A stretch of DNA of 64,000 nt, from NCBI GenBank assembly GCA_022705325.1, contig JAKJER010000023.1:32435-96434 (forward strand). Direction: 5' to 3'. Below, in pieces: positions 1-7,448 of the stretch. The notes under the pieces were generated by a model. The model was given only the letters and a program-made list of their open reading frames with translations. It was not told the origin of the DNA and did not search any database. This DNA comes from Planctomycetota bacterium (GTDB taxonomy: Bacteria > Planctomycetota > Phycisphaerae > SM23-33). Both the position numbers and the translations under genes were made by a program. Positions within the stretch are counted from its first letter, which is position 1; each line of letters opens with the position of its first letter.

Positions 1-798
1 GTCGTCATCGCCACCGAGCCCGAGACCCGCAATTCCCTCAAGCAGGCCGTCCGCGACGCGGGCTTCGACGTCATCGAAGACTCCGACCCCGTCAAGGCCA
101 TCACCGCCTGCCGCACCGTGGGCAACATCGACGCCTTCGTCCTGTGCGGCAAGCCCGACCCGATCCAGACGATCGGCCTGATCCGGGCCGACCCGCTGCT
201 GGCCAACCTGCCCGTGCTGGTCCAGGCCCGAACCGAGCCGCTCAAGGCCCTGGCCTCCGCCGACAAGCGCGTCATCCTGATCGACCCCCTGGCCACCGAG
301 GCCGACGTGTCCAAGGCTGTCACCGCCGCCGCGGTCCAGGCCCAGCCCCTGCCCGAGAAGGACGCCATCGACTGGGCCGTCCGGGCCGCCAAGACCATCC
401 GGATCGTCGCCCTGGCCAAGTCCGCCGTCTTCGACGCCCAGCGGGCGATGGCCTCCCTGATCGCCGATCTCGGCCACGCCAACGCCGACGTGCAGATCGC
501 CTCGGCCCAGGCGCTGGCCATCCTCAATTGCCCCGACGCGCAGCAGGCTCTGGTCGCGCTGGCCATCAAGGCCGACGTGCCCGAGAACGTCCGCGTCGCG
601 GCCTTCGACTCGGCCACCGAGTCCGTCCGCCGCTACGGGCGACTGGTCACCGAGCCCCAGGCCCAGTCGGTCCTGGGCGTGGTCATGGGCAAGGGCTCGC
701 CCGCCCTGCTCAACTCGGCCGCCCGATTCCTGGGCAGCATGAACCTGCCCAGCCAGCAGATCAAGCCCCTCATCCTCAAGACCGAGGGTATGGACTAG
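1..798 (+). CDS. HEAT-repeat protein with receiver-like domain (3' part only)
   Basis: The reading frame is open from the first base, so the gene starts upstream of the window; 265 codons are visible. The first ~100 visible residues alternate beta-strand-like and helix-like stretches (starting VVIATEP) and resemble a degenerate response-regulator receiver fold. From about residue 125 the sequence turns into alanine-rich helical pairs of HEAT type. No phospho-acceptor aspartate can be assigned because the beginning is missing. A strong terminator follows at 871. The receiver plus HEAT reading comes from sequence texture and is only moderately supported; a protein-interaction scaffold is the likeliest role. 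Confidence 0.75.
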   Translation, partial: VVIATEPETRNSLKQAVRDAGFDVIEDSDPVKAITACRTVGNIDAFVLCGKPDPIQTIGLIRADPLLANLPVLVQARTEPLKALASADKRVILIDPLATEADVSKAVTAAAVQAQPLPEKDAIDWAVRAAKTIRIVALAKSAVFDAQRAMASLIADLGHANADVQIASAQALAILNCPDAQQALVALAIKADVPENVRVAAFDSATESVRRYGRLVTEPQAQSVLGVVMGKGSPALLNSAARFLGSMNLPSQQIKPLILKTEGMD

Positions 799-800
799 TA

Positions 801-870
801 CCTTGCCCTGCCCCGGCAGGCAGGCTGCAGGCAGGTTGCGGATTGCGAAATTTGGATTGCGGATTGACGG
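801..870. repeat. Intergenic GC-palindrome repeat, copy 1
   Basis: Contains CCCCGGCAGGCAGG and GCAGGCAGG motifs followed by repeats of GGATTGCG/TTGCGGATTG. Similar motif combinations (CTGCCGGCAG-type palindrome next to TTGCGGAnTG or its complement) occur in other intergenic gaps of this window, for example near 13385, 28800, 43260 and 51720. Confidence 0.5.
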
Positions 871-905
871 GGCGGCCGAGACACTCTCTCGGCCGCCGCT
901 TTTTA
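871..905 (+). terminator. Rho-independent terminator
   Basis: An 11-bp perfect stem, GGCGGCCGAGA (871-881) with TCTCGGCCGCC (887-897), has a 5-base loop and is followed by GCTTTTTA. It lies after the HEAT-repeat gene and directly before the ribosome binding site of the next gene. Confidence 0.85.
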
Positions 906-920
906 TGAAGGAGAACGAGC

Positions 921-2339
921 ATGGCCCGCACGCTGCCCCGTCGCCGATTCCTCCAGAGCGTCTCCGCTGCCGCCGTCGCCGCCCCGCTGGGCGCCGCCGC
1001 GGCCCAGCAGGCCTCGCCGCCCGCCTCGCCCGCCGTGGTCGCCGAGCCGCCCCGCCAGACGCCCGTCGCCTGGGATGGCGACGTGTGCGTGGTGGGGGGG
1101 AGTTGCACCGGCGTGTCGGCGGCGGTGTCGGCCGCCCGGATGGGCGCCAAGGTCGCCATTGTCGAACTCAACGGTTTCTTCGGCGGGGTGGCCACCGCGG
1201 GCCTGGTGAGCATGTGGCACTCGCTCAAGGACCGCCCCAACAAGAAGGACATCATCGCCGGCACGACGCTGGAGATCCTCGAGCGCCTGCGCAAGCGCGA
1301 AGGCGTCCGCGGCGGGGGCAACAATACCGCCATCCACACCGAGCTGCTCAAGCTCGAACTGGACAAGATGATCGTCCAGGCCGGCGTCCGTCCCTTCCTG
1401 CACGCGATGATGACGGCGGCCGTCGTTGAAGACGGGCGCGTGACGGCCGTCATCATCGAGGACAAGTCCGGGCGGCGGGCCATCCGCGCCCGCGTCTTCG
1501 TGGACGCCACCGGCGACGCCGACCTGATCGCCCGCGCGGGACTGGAGCACTACCGGCGCGAGGTCATCCAGCCGCCGACGATGTGCTGCATCCTCCGCGG
1601 GATCAACGGCCTGAAGAAACGCCACAAGGGCTTCAACGTGCACCAGGCGATCTTCGACAAGAAGTACAACCAGGCGATCGAGAAGGGGTTCTCGTGGTCG
1701 GCGCCGGTTCCGGGCGACTGCGGCTGCCCGGACGATGCCGGGGTGGTCGGTCCGGACGACCTGACGATGCTGGCCGGCACGCGGGTGTTCGGCGCCGACT
1801 GCAGCGACGCCGACCAGCTCACCCGGGCGGAGTTGGAGGGGCGCCGCCAGGTGGACCACGTGTGCGAGCTGCTGCGCGAGCACTTCATGGGGGGCAAGGG
1901 CCTGCCGCTGGTGGCCCTGCCGGCCCGCATCGGCGTGCGCGAGACGCGACACGCCCGCTGCCTGCACTGCCTGACCGCCGACGAGCTTGTCGCCGGCAAG
2001 CGCTTCGACGACGCCATCGCAAACGGCACCTACCGCATCGACGTGCACAACGCCAAGGGCGCGGGCGTCAAGTTCCGCGACATCCAGGCCGACTTCTACC
2101 AGATCCCCTACAAGTCGCTCGTCCCCAAGGCGTCGAAGAACGTGCTGGTGGCCGGGCGGTCGCTGGACGCCGACGAGCAGGCCTTCGGGGCCGTCCGCGT
2201 CATGGTCAACTGCAACCAGATGGGCCAGGCCGCCGGGGTGGCGGCCGCGTTGGCGCTGGAGGGCGGGGCGAATGTGGCCGGCGTCGAGGCCGCCAAACTG
2301 CGGGCCGCCCTGGCCAGGCAGGGAGCAATTGTGCTGTAA
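921..2339 (+). CDS. Tat-exported FAD-dependent oxidoreductase
   Basis: 472 residues. The N-terminus has a twin-arginine signal (RRRFLQ followed by an alanine-rich hydrophobic stretch). Around residue 55 there is a dinucleotide-binding start, VCVVGGSCTGVSAA, and an acidic strand end VAIVELNGFFGG, typical of the FAD-dependent oxidoreductase family PF12831. A second FAD-contact motif, FVDATGDADL, sits near residue 195, and a C-terminal segment GRSLDADEQAFG...NQMGQAAG matches the family. AAGGAG at 908-913 supports the ATG. Such proteins are abundant in Planctomycetota next to glycan genes; the substrate is unknown. It probably acts in the periplasm after folding with FAD in the cytoplasm. Confidence 0.88.
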   Translation: MARTLPRRRFLQSVSAAAVAAPLGAAAAQQASPPASPAVVAEPPRQTPVAWDGDVCVVGGSCTGVSAAVSAARMGAKVAIVELNGFFGGVATAGLVSMWHSLKDRPNKKDIIAGTTLEILERLRKREGVRGGGNNTAIHTELLKLELDKMIVQAGVRPFLHAMMTAAVVEDGRVTAVIIEDKSGRRAIRARVFVDATGDADLIARAGLEHYRREVIQPPTMCCILRGINGLKKRHKGFNVHQAIFDKKYNQAIEKGFSWSAPVPGDCGCPDDAGVVGPDDLTMLAGTRVFGADCSDADQLTRAELEGRRQVDHVCELLREHFMGGKGLPLVALPARIGVRETRHARCLHCLTADELVAGKRFDDAIANGTYRIDVHNAKGAGVKFRDIQADFYQIPYKSLVPKASKNVLVAGRSLDADEQAFGAVRVMVNCNQMGQAAGVAAALALEGGANVAGVEAAKLRAALARQGAIVL

Positions 2340-2407
2340 CGCTTGCCCGACCGGTCGCTCATATCCTACGTTTCTGGCGAGCCGCCTTTTTTACGGAGGA
2401 GACCGGC

Positions 2408-3226
2408 TTGTCCAACCATCCGAGACTGCGGGACATCGTGAGACCGATCCTTGTCTGCCTGGTTGCGCTGGCGGTTGTGGCCTGCGCGATGGCGGCCAAG
2501 GGGTGGCAAGTGGCGAGCATCGCCCTGGGCGGGATTCTCGTGCTGCTGTCGGCCCTGCTGCTGATCCAGGTGCACAGGGCGGTCAGCAGCCTGCACAGCC
2601 GCGGAAGCACCATCCAGCAGGCGGCCTGCGAGGCCGAGAGGCACTACATCTCGGTCCTGCGGCGAATCGTCGCCCTGAGCGACGCCCGCGACCGCTATTA
2701 CGACGGGCACAGCGCCCGCGTGGGCAAGATGGCGTGCCTGCTCTCCCATCGCCTGGGCCTGAACGAGAAAACCTGCGAGTTGATGGAACTGGCGGGGGAA
2801 CTGCACGACCTGGGCATGCTGGCCATCCCCGAGCATCTCTGGAGCCAGCGCGCCAGGGTGGACGGGGCCGCCTTCAGCACCATCAAGCAGCACTGCGAGA
2901 TCGCCCACGAGATGCTCGCCCCACTGCGGTCGCTGGCGCCGGTCCTGCCGGCCATCCGGCACCACCACGAGCGGATGAACGGAACGGGCTACCCCGGCGC
3001 CCTGGCAGGCGACAATGTGCCGCTGGAAGCCCGCATCCTGGCGGTGGCCGATACCTACGACGCCCTCACTCACGATCGTCCGCACCGCCGGGCCATCTCG
3101 TCGTGGGCGGCCGTCGAGGAACTGCGTCGCTGCTGCCCGTCCGGCTTCGATTCGTTCTGCGTGGAGGCCCTGGCCGAGCAGGTTGGCGCCCCCGCGGCGC
3201 AAGATCAGCCGGTCGCGGCGGCGTAG
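2408..3226 (+). CDS. Membrane-anchored HD-GYP domain protein
   Basis: 272 residues from a TTG start chosen because GGAGG lies 8 bases upstream (2395-2399) and no in-frame ATG gives the two membrane helices. Residues ~12-60 form two hydrophobic segments. The remainder is an HD-GYP metal-dependent phosphohydrolase: HSARVGKMA, ELHDLGMLAIPE (HD pair), HHERMNGTGYP (HHExxxGxGYP motif) and ADTYDALTHDRPHR. The HD-GYP family usually degrades cyclic di-GMP, and the key GYP residues are present, so activity is plausible. There is no receiver or sensor domain; input may come through the membrane segment. Confidence 0.88.
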   Translation: MSNHPRLRDIVRPILVCLVALAVVACAMAAKGWQVASIALGGILVLLSALLLIQVHRAVSSLHSRGSTIQQAACEAERHYISVLRRIVALSDARDRYYDGHSARVGKMACLLSHRLGLNEKTCELMELAGELHDLGMLAIPEHLWSQRARVDGAAFSTIKQHCEIAHEMLAPLRSLAPVLPAIRHHHERMNGTGYPGALAGDNVPLEARILAVADTYDALTHDRPHRRAISSWAAVEELRRCCPSGFDSFCVEALAEQVGAPAAQDQPVAAA

Positions 3227-3229
3227 GAC

Positions 3230-3300
3230 TGGTTGTTGGTCGGGGCCTCTTTTGCCCCGGTTGTTTCCCGAGGCCCGTAGTCGATCCTGACCAACAATCA
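3230..3300. terminator. Hairpin between convergent genes
   Basis: GGTTGTTGGTC (3231-3241) pairs with GACCAACAATC (3289-3299) with one mismatch, enclosing a second hairpin CGGGGC / GCCCCG with a T-rich loop (3241-3259). It separates the converging HD-GYP and aldo/keto reductase genes and is probably a bidirectional transcription end. Confidence 0.55.
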
Positions 3301-3314
3301 GCAACGAACGAGTC

Positions 3315-4445
3315 TCACCCCTTCAGTTTCTCATGGGCCGCGGCCAGCGTGTCCATGATGGGCAGCTTCTGGGGGCAGCGTTCCTCGCACTTCCCGCATC
3401 GCTCGCAGCGGTCGGCGCGCTCGCGCTCGTCGAGCTTCTTGTAGAAGTATCGCACCACGCCCAGGTCGCGATACTGCGAGGCCTCGTTGAACAGCTTGAG
3501 GATTCGCGGGATCTCCACTCCGTTGGGGCAGGGCAGGCAGTAGCGGCAGCCGGTGCAGTGGACCGGATACAGCTCCCGGTACGCCGCCGCCACCTGCGCC
3601 ACCAGCTCCTGGTCGGCCTGGCTCAGGCAGCCCGGCGCCGCCCGGCCGGCCGAGGCGACGTTCTCCTCCAGTTGCTCCATCGTGCTCATGCCGCTGAGCA
3701 CCACGCCCACCTGCGGCTGGTCCCACAGCCACCGCAGGCCCCATTCGGCGGCGCTGCGCTGCTGGCCGCTGGTCGCCCAGAGCCGCTCCACCGCCTCGGG
3801 GGCCGTGGCCAGGGCCCCGCCCCGCAGCGGCTCCATGATCGAGACCGCCAGGCCCCGCTGGGCCGCCAGCTCCAGACCGCGGCGCCCGGCCTGGTTCTCC
3901 TGGTCCATGAAGTTGTACTGGATCTGCGCCAGCGACCAGCCGTCGTACTCGTTGACGATCCGCTCGAAGGCGGGGTAGTGGTCGTGAAAGGAAAACCCGA
4001 ACCGCCCGAAGCGTCCCCTGGCCATGGCCCGCTCGGCCCACTCCAGCAGGCCCAGCCGCCGCAGCGAGTCCCAGAACGCCCCGCTGAGGCAGTGCACCAG
4101 GTAGACGTCGATGTTCGTGCCCAGGCGCTCGAGCTGGGCGTCCAGGTAGCGGTCGAGGTCGTCGCGGGACTTGATCTCCCACGTGGGCAGCTTGGTGGCG
4201 ATGCGGACCTTGGCCCGCAGTTCGCCCGTCAGCGCCTTGCCCAGCGCCCGCTCGCTGGCGCCGTCGTGGTAGACCCAGGCCGTGTCCAGGTAATTCACGC
4301 CCAGCTCGATGGCGCGGCGGATCATGGCCACCGCGCGATCCTCGTCGACCTGCTTGGACTGCTCGTCCAGCAGCGGCAGGCGCATCAGGCCGAAGCCCAG
4401 CGCCGAGACGTCAAAACCCATTTGTCCGAATGTGCGGTAGTGCAT
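3315..4445 (-). CDS. Aldo/keto reductase with C-terminal 4Fe-4S ferredoxin domain
   Basis: 376 residues. The N-terminal ~280 residues are an AKR TIM barrel: FGQMGFDVSALGFGLMRLP at the start, NYLDTAWVYHDG (Asp and Tyr of the catalytic set), ATKLP (Lys) and VYLVHCL (His). The C-terminus carries cysteine clusters HCTGCRYCLPCPNGV and CERCGKCEERCPQKLPI, as expected for one or two 4Fe-4S clusters in the 'aldo/keto reductase-related ferredoxin' subfamily. This suggests electrons from a ferredoxin-like donor rather than, or in addition to, NADPH. It is a single gene, convergent with the HD-GYP gene. The substrate is unknown. Confidence 0.9.
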   Translation of the reverse strand: MHYRTFGQMGFDVSALGFGLMRLPLLDEQSKQVDEDRAVAMIRRAIELGVNYLDTAWVYHDGASERALGKALTGELRAKVRIATKLPTWEIKSRDDLDRYLDAQLERLGTNIDVYLVHCLSGAFWDSLRRLGLLEWAERAMARGRFGRFGFSFHDHYPAFERIVNEYDGWSLAQIQYNFMDQENQAGRRGLELAAQRGLAVSIMEPLRGGALATAPEAVERLWATSGQQRSAAEWGLRWLWDQPQVGVVLSGMSTMEQLEENVASAGRAAPGCLSQADQELVAQVAAAYRELYPVHCTGCRYCLPCPNGVEIPRILKLFNEASQYRDLGVVRYFYKKLDERERADRCERCGKCEERCPQKLPIMDTLAAAHEKLKG

Positions 4446-4521
4446 TGGTCCGCCGGTCTGCTGATTCGTTGACTCGTTGGCTCATGCCATGCCCGGACCC
4501 GGAATCCCCGAATTCACGAGT

Positions 4522-5037
4522 TCACAGATTCGCGCCTCGCTGGTGCGAAGGCGGGCTGGGCGCCGGGGCGGGCGCTGACGTGGCGTCGGCGAACAGGCCC
4601 TGTTCGCAGCCGACGACGAAGCCCTCGGCCACCGCCTTGAGCTGTTCCCACTCGCGGCGGATGCGGCGGGCCTCGTTCTCGTCGATGCCCGAGCCGTCCT
4701 TGATGCTGGAGGTGACGGCCTCCAGGACCTCGGTGAACTCCCGCAGCATGCGCTGGACCATGTCCATGACGTCATGGGTGGAGAGCTTTCGGCAGGGGGC
4801 GTTGGGCACGCGGAAGCCCCCGGTGACCTGGCAGAGCCACTCGACCGGCGCCGTGCTCCGGGTGATCTCGAAGAGCTGGGCCAGCCGGTCCAGCGGGTTG
4901 CGGGCGCCGACGTCGTCGCACGTTTCGCGAGGCTCGCACCACTTGTAGATCAGCGAGGGCGAAAGCTTCATCTCGTGCGCCACCGCCTTGACGCCCACCG
5001 TGTCCACCGCTTGTTTGATGGCTTCATGCGATTGCAT
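4522..5037 (-). CDS. Small helix-turn-helix regulator (phage CII-like)
   Basis: 171 residues from the ATG at 5037 (an alternative ATG at 5046 adds three residues). Residues 1-35 form a predicted helix-turn-helix: EAIKQAVDTVGVKAVAHEM followed by SPSLIYKWCEP, the recognition helix with the SLIYKW signature seen in CII-like and Planctomycete 'phage regulatory' proteins. The middle ~100 residues are helical and acidic and may oligomerise; the tail is Ala/Pro-rich. There is no convincing Shine-Dalgarno before either ATG, and a -10-like TATAAT (complement of 5045-5050) lies so close that the mRNA may be leaderless. The target is unknown; the divergent gene is the sigma-factor operon. Confidence 0.75.
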   Translation of the reverse strand: MQSHEAIKQAVDTVGVKAVAHEMKLSPSLIYKWCEPRETCDDVGARNPLDRLAQLFEITRSTAPVEWLCQVTGGFRVPNAPCRKLSTHDVMDMVQRMLREFTEVLEAVTSSIKDGSGIDENEARRIRREWEQLKAVAEGFVVGCEQGLFADATSAPAPAPSPPSHQRGANL

Positions 5038-5044
5038 GGCCGAC

Positions 5045-5074
5045 ATTATAATGCGGGCGGCGGCCCGGTGTAAC
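5045..5074 (-). promoter_or_regulatory. Candidate promoter of the regulator, possibly leaderless
   Basis: Complement of 5045-5050 reads TATAAT and that of 5069-5074 reads GTTACA (4/6 match to TTGACA), 18 bp apart. Transcription would begin near 5038, at or one base before the ATG at 5037. The -10 sits inside the palindrome CATTATAATG. Confidence 0.4.
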
Positions 5075-5145
5075 CTTTTGCCGGTGCGGCGGTATAACGG
5101 GGTGAACGTGCGATAGTCGCACGGGAACCTATCAGGAGACGGAAG

Positions 5146-6108
5146 ATGAACAAGGCATTGATGACGGCGGTTGCAGTGGCGATTCTGGCGGGCGGGGCGA
5201 TCGCGGGCCCGGCCAATCTGGGGCAGATCCCGGCGGACGCGAAGTGGGCGGCCCACATTGACATGGATGCGGTAACCGCGTCCAGCTTTGCCAAGGGCGT
5301 GATCGAGCTGATCCAGGCCGACGCCCAGACCATCGGGCAGGACAAGGCTGACCGGGCGGTCAACGTCTGGACCAAGATGCAGCAGGTCCAGGGCGTGACG
5401 GTCATGGGGTTCGGCCTGAGCCGCACGGGCGTGATGGTGGCCAACCTCAAGCAGTACAACCCGGAAGAAGTCCTGAAGATCGCGGGCGTGGACCCCGCCA
5501 ACCCGGGCGAGAAGTACCGCGACCTGACGATCTACTCGTTTGCGCCGCGGCGCGGGCCGGACCAGGAAGCCTGGCTGTGCCTGTTCAGCGACAAGGTGAT
5601 CGTCGGCGGCAACGACCTGGCCCGCGTCAAGCAGGTGCTGGACCTGCTGCTGGGCAAGGGCGAGGCGATGAGCGCCACGCACGCGGTCGGCTCGCTGCTG
5701 GATTCCTCGCCCGGCTCGTTCGTGGTGGCTGCCGGGCAGAACCCCAAGCCCGCCGCGGCGGACGAGCAGGCCCCTGACCTGGGCATGCAGGGCATCCTGC
5801 GCCGCACCCAGAGCGGACGCGTCGAGGTCGGCCAGAACGGCGAGAACCTGTTCGGCTCGCTCACGGTCACCCTGGGCAGCGAGGCCGACGCCAAGAGCCT
5901 CGTCCAGATCGCCGAGGGCGCCCTGGCCATGATCCGCCTCCAGGCCCAGAACGATCCGCAGATGGCCCAGTTGGCCGAGGCCATCAAGATCGCCGCCGAA
6001 GGCAAGGTCATCAGCGGGACAGTCGCCTGGCCGGCCGCCGACGTGCTGGCCAAGCTCAAAGCCAAGGCGGCCGCCATGGCCGACCGCAAGGCCAAAGTCA
6101 ACAACTGA
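5146..6108 (+). CDS. Secreted protein of unknown function, first gene of sigma operon
   Basis: 320 residues with a clear Sec signal peptide (MNKALMTAVAVAILAGG, cleavage probably after AIAGPA). The mature part begins with NLGQIPADAKWAAHIDMD, a pattern found in uncharacterised planctomycete secreted proteins in which a helix/strand module is repeated; a second half around residues 215-310 looks like a copy of the first. No catalytic motif is recognised. AGGAGACGGAAG precedes the ATG. Its stop overlaps the next start (TGATG), so it is translationally coupled to the ECF sigma factor and may be its sensor or target. Function unknown. Confidence 0.8.
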   Translation: MNKALMTAVAVAILAGGAIAGPANLGQIPADAKWAAHIDMDAVTASSFAKGVIELIQADAQTIGQDKADRAVNVWTKMQQVQGVTVMGFGLSRTGVMVANLKQYNPEEVLKIAGVDPANPGEKYRDLTIYSFAPRRGPDQEAWLCLFSDKVIVGGNDLARVKQVLDLLLGKGEAMSATHAVGSLLDSSPGSFVVAAGQNPKPAAADEQAPDLGMQGILRRTQSGRVEVGQNGENLFGSLTVTLGSEADAKSLVQIAEGALAMIRLQAQNDPQMAQLAEAIKIAAEGKVISGTVAWPAADVLAKLKAKAAAMADRKAKVNN

Positions 6109-6749
6109 TGAACGACTCGACCCTCCAGAGCGAATCGCGGATCAGCGACGAGCAGCTCGCCTGCCAGGCGCAGGCGGGCCGCTCGTCCTGTTTCGCCGAA
6201 CTGGTCGGTCGACACGAGCGGAGGCTGCTGACCTTCCTCTTCCGGCGCATCGGGTCGCTGGGCGAGGCCGAGGACCTTCTCCAGGACACCTTCGTGCGGG
6301 CCTGGCGGAACCTCGACCAGTACGACCCGCGCTGGCGGGTGACGACCTGGCTGTACACGATCGCCTCCCGCCTGGCCGCCAGCCACTACCGCAAGACCCG
6401 CAGCCGCCCCCAGACGGAGGCGGACCTGTCGTCGGCGGCCTCCACGCAGGCAGACCCGTCCGATGAGGTGGCCGCCAGCGAACAACGCGACAACCTCTGG
6501 GCGCTGGCCAGGCGGGTGCTGAGCGGGGAGCAGTACGACGTGCTCTACCTGCGGTACGTCGAGGACTTCTCCGTCGCGCAGATCGCCGACGTGGTCGGCA
6601 AGACGCAGACGCACGTGAAAGTGCTGCTGTTTCGAGGGCGAAACAACCTGGGCTCGCGGCTCCGGTCGACCGGCTCGGCCGGGTCATGGTACGTGCCGCC
6701 CGCCCGTCCCGGCACTCACCTTCGGGCCGGGGCAAAGGAAGGTGCATGA
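6108..6749 (+). CDS. ECF-type RNA polymerase sigma factor
   Basis: 213 residues. Region 2 is clear: LVGRHERRLLTFLFRRIG, then EAEDLLQDTFVRAWRNLDQYDP (the DLxQETF-type region 2.2) and WLYTIASRLAASHYRK (region 2.4). Region 4 is LRYVEDFSVAQIADVVGKTQTHVKVLLFRGRNNL, with the helix-turn-helix. There is no region 3, so it is an extracytoplasmic-function sigma factor. It starts within the stop codon of the secreted-protein gene and its stop overlaps the ATG of the anti-sigma gene (ATGA), so all three are expressed together. The region-4 recognition helix QTHVKVLLFRGR is slightly divergent. Confidence 0.93.
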   Translation: MNDSTLQSESRISDEQLACQAQAGRSSCFAELVGRHERRLLTFLFRRIGSLGEAEDLLQDTFVRAWRNLDQYDPRWRVTTWLYTIASRLAASHYRKTRSRPQTEADLSSAASTQADPSDEVAASEQRDNLWALARRVLSGEQYDVLYLRYVEDFSVAQIADVVGKTQTHVKVLLFRGRNNLGSRLRSTGSAGSWYVPPARPGTHLRAGAKEGA

Positions 6750-7345
6750 TGATGTGGTGCACGATCAGCCGATATCGAATCTCCCGCCGGTGCGACGACG
6801 GCCGGCCTCTCGGCCCGCTGGTCCGGCGGCACGTGGAGAACTGCCCCGACTGCCGCCAGTTCCAGCGAGACCTGTCCGAACTGGCCCGCCGCCTCGCCGA
6901 CGACGCGCGACGCGACGCGCCCGGCGTCTCGAGCGAGTTGCACCAGCGCATCCTGCGGGCGATTGACGCCGAACCCGCGCCGCTGGCCGCACCCGCCCAG
7001 GCCGCCCCGGTTCCGCGCCCGCGACTGCGACTCTACGCCCTCAGTTCCCTGGCTGCCGCCGCCGCGGTCCTGCTGACCGCCACCATCCTCTACGTCGCCT
7101 CGCGCGGACCGGACGTTGTTTCGCACCCGGCCGGCGGGCTGCCCTCCCTCGGCTCGGGCGGGGCGGAGATCCTGCCCGAACTGCTCGAGATCCCCGACTG
7201 GGTCGTGACGCAGGTGACCGAGCCGCTCCACGCGGAGGTCCGCGAGTTGGCCCGTACGGGCCGACAGGCCGCCGGCGTCATTCTGGACCAGGCGTCGTGG
7301 CTGCTGGGCGAGGACCTGCCCGTACTCAACGGCGAGGCGGGATGA
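6746..7345 (+). CDS. Anti-sigma factor with zinc-binding zf-HC2 domain
   Basis: 199 residues from the ATG overlapping the sigma stop; AAGGAAGG lies 6-10 bases upstream. The N-terminus contains RRHVENCPDCRQF, the HxxxCxxC zinc-anti-sigma signature. A single transmembrane helix spans about residues 93-115 (LYALSSLAAAAAVLLTATIL), placing the zinc domain in the cytoplasm and ~80 residues outside. This is the usual topology of an anti-sigma factor that sequesters its cognate ECF sigma until a signal arrives. The extracytoplasmic part is helical and lacks a recognisable ligand domain. A terminator follows. Confidence 0.88.
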   Translation: MMMWCTISRYRISRRCDDGRPLGPLVRRHVENCPDCRQFQRDLSELARRLADDARRDAPGVSSELHQRILRAIDAEPAPLAAPAQAAPVPRPRLRLYALSSLAAAAAVLLTATILYVASRGPDVVSHPAGGLPSLGSGGAEILPELLEIPDWVVTQVTEPLHAEVRELARTGRQAAGVILDQASWLLGEDLPVLNGEAG

Positions 7346-7390
7346 CGCGGGTCCGGCCTGGCCGGCCCGATGGGCTGCACGGCATCGCAA

Positions 7391-7434
7391 GCACGGGAAG
7401 TTGCGTTATACTTCCCGTGCTTCTTTTGTTTTTC
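7391..7434 (+). terminator. Rho-independent terminator of the sigma operon
   Basis: Perfect 10-bp stem GCACGGGAAG (7391-7400) / CTTCCCGTGC (7411-7420) with a 10-base loop, followed by TTCTTTTGTTTTT. It ends the secreted protein / sigma / anti-sigma operon. Confidence 0.88.
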
Positions 7435-7448
7435 TGGCGAGGCGACAC

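Noticed and set aside
835..870. GGATTGCG repeats as a CRISPR or microsatellite
   Set aside because: Units are short and irregular and there are no spacers; better explained as part of the GC-palindrome repeat.
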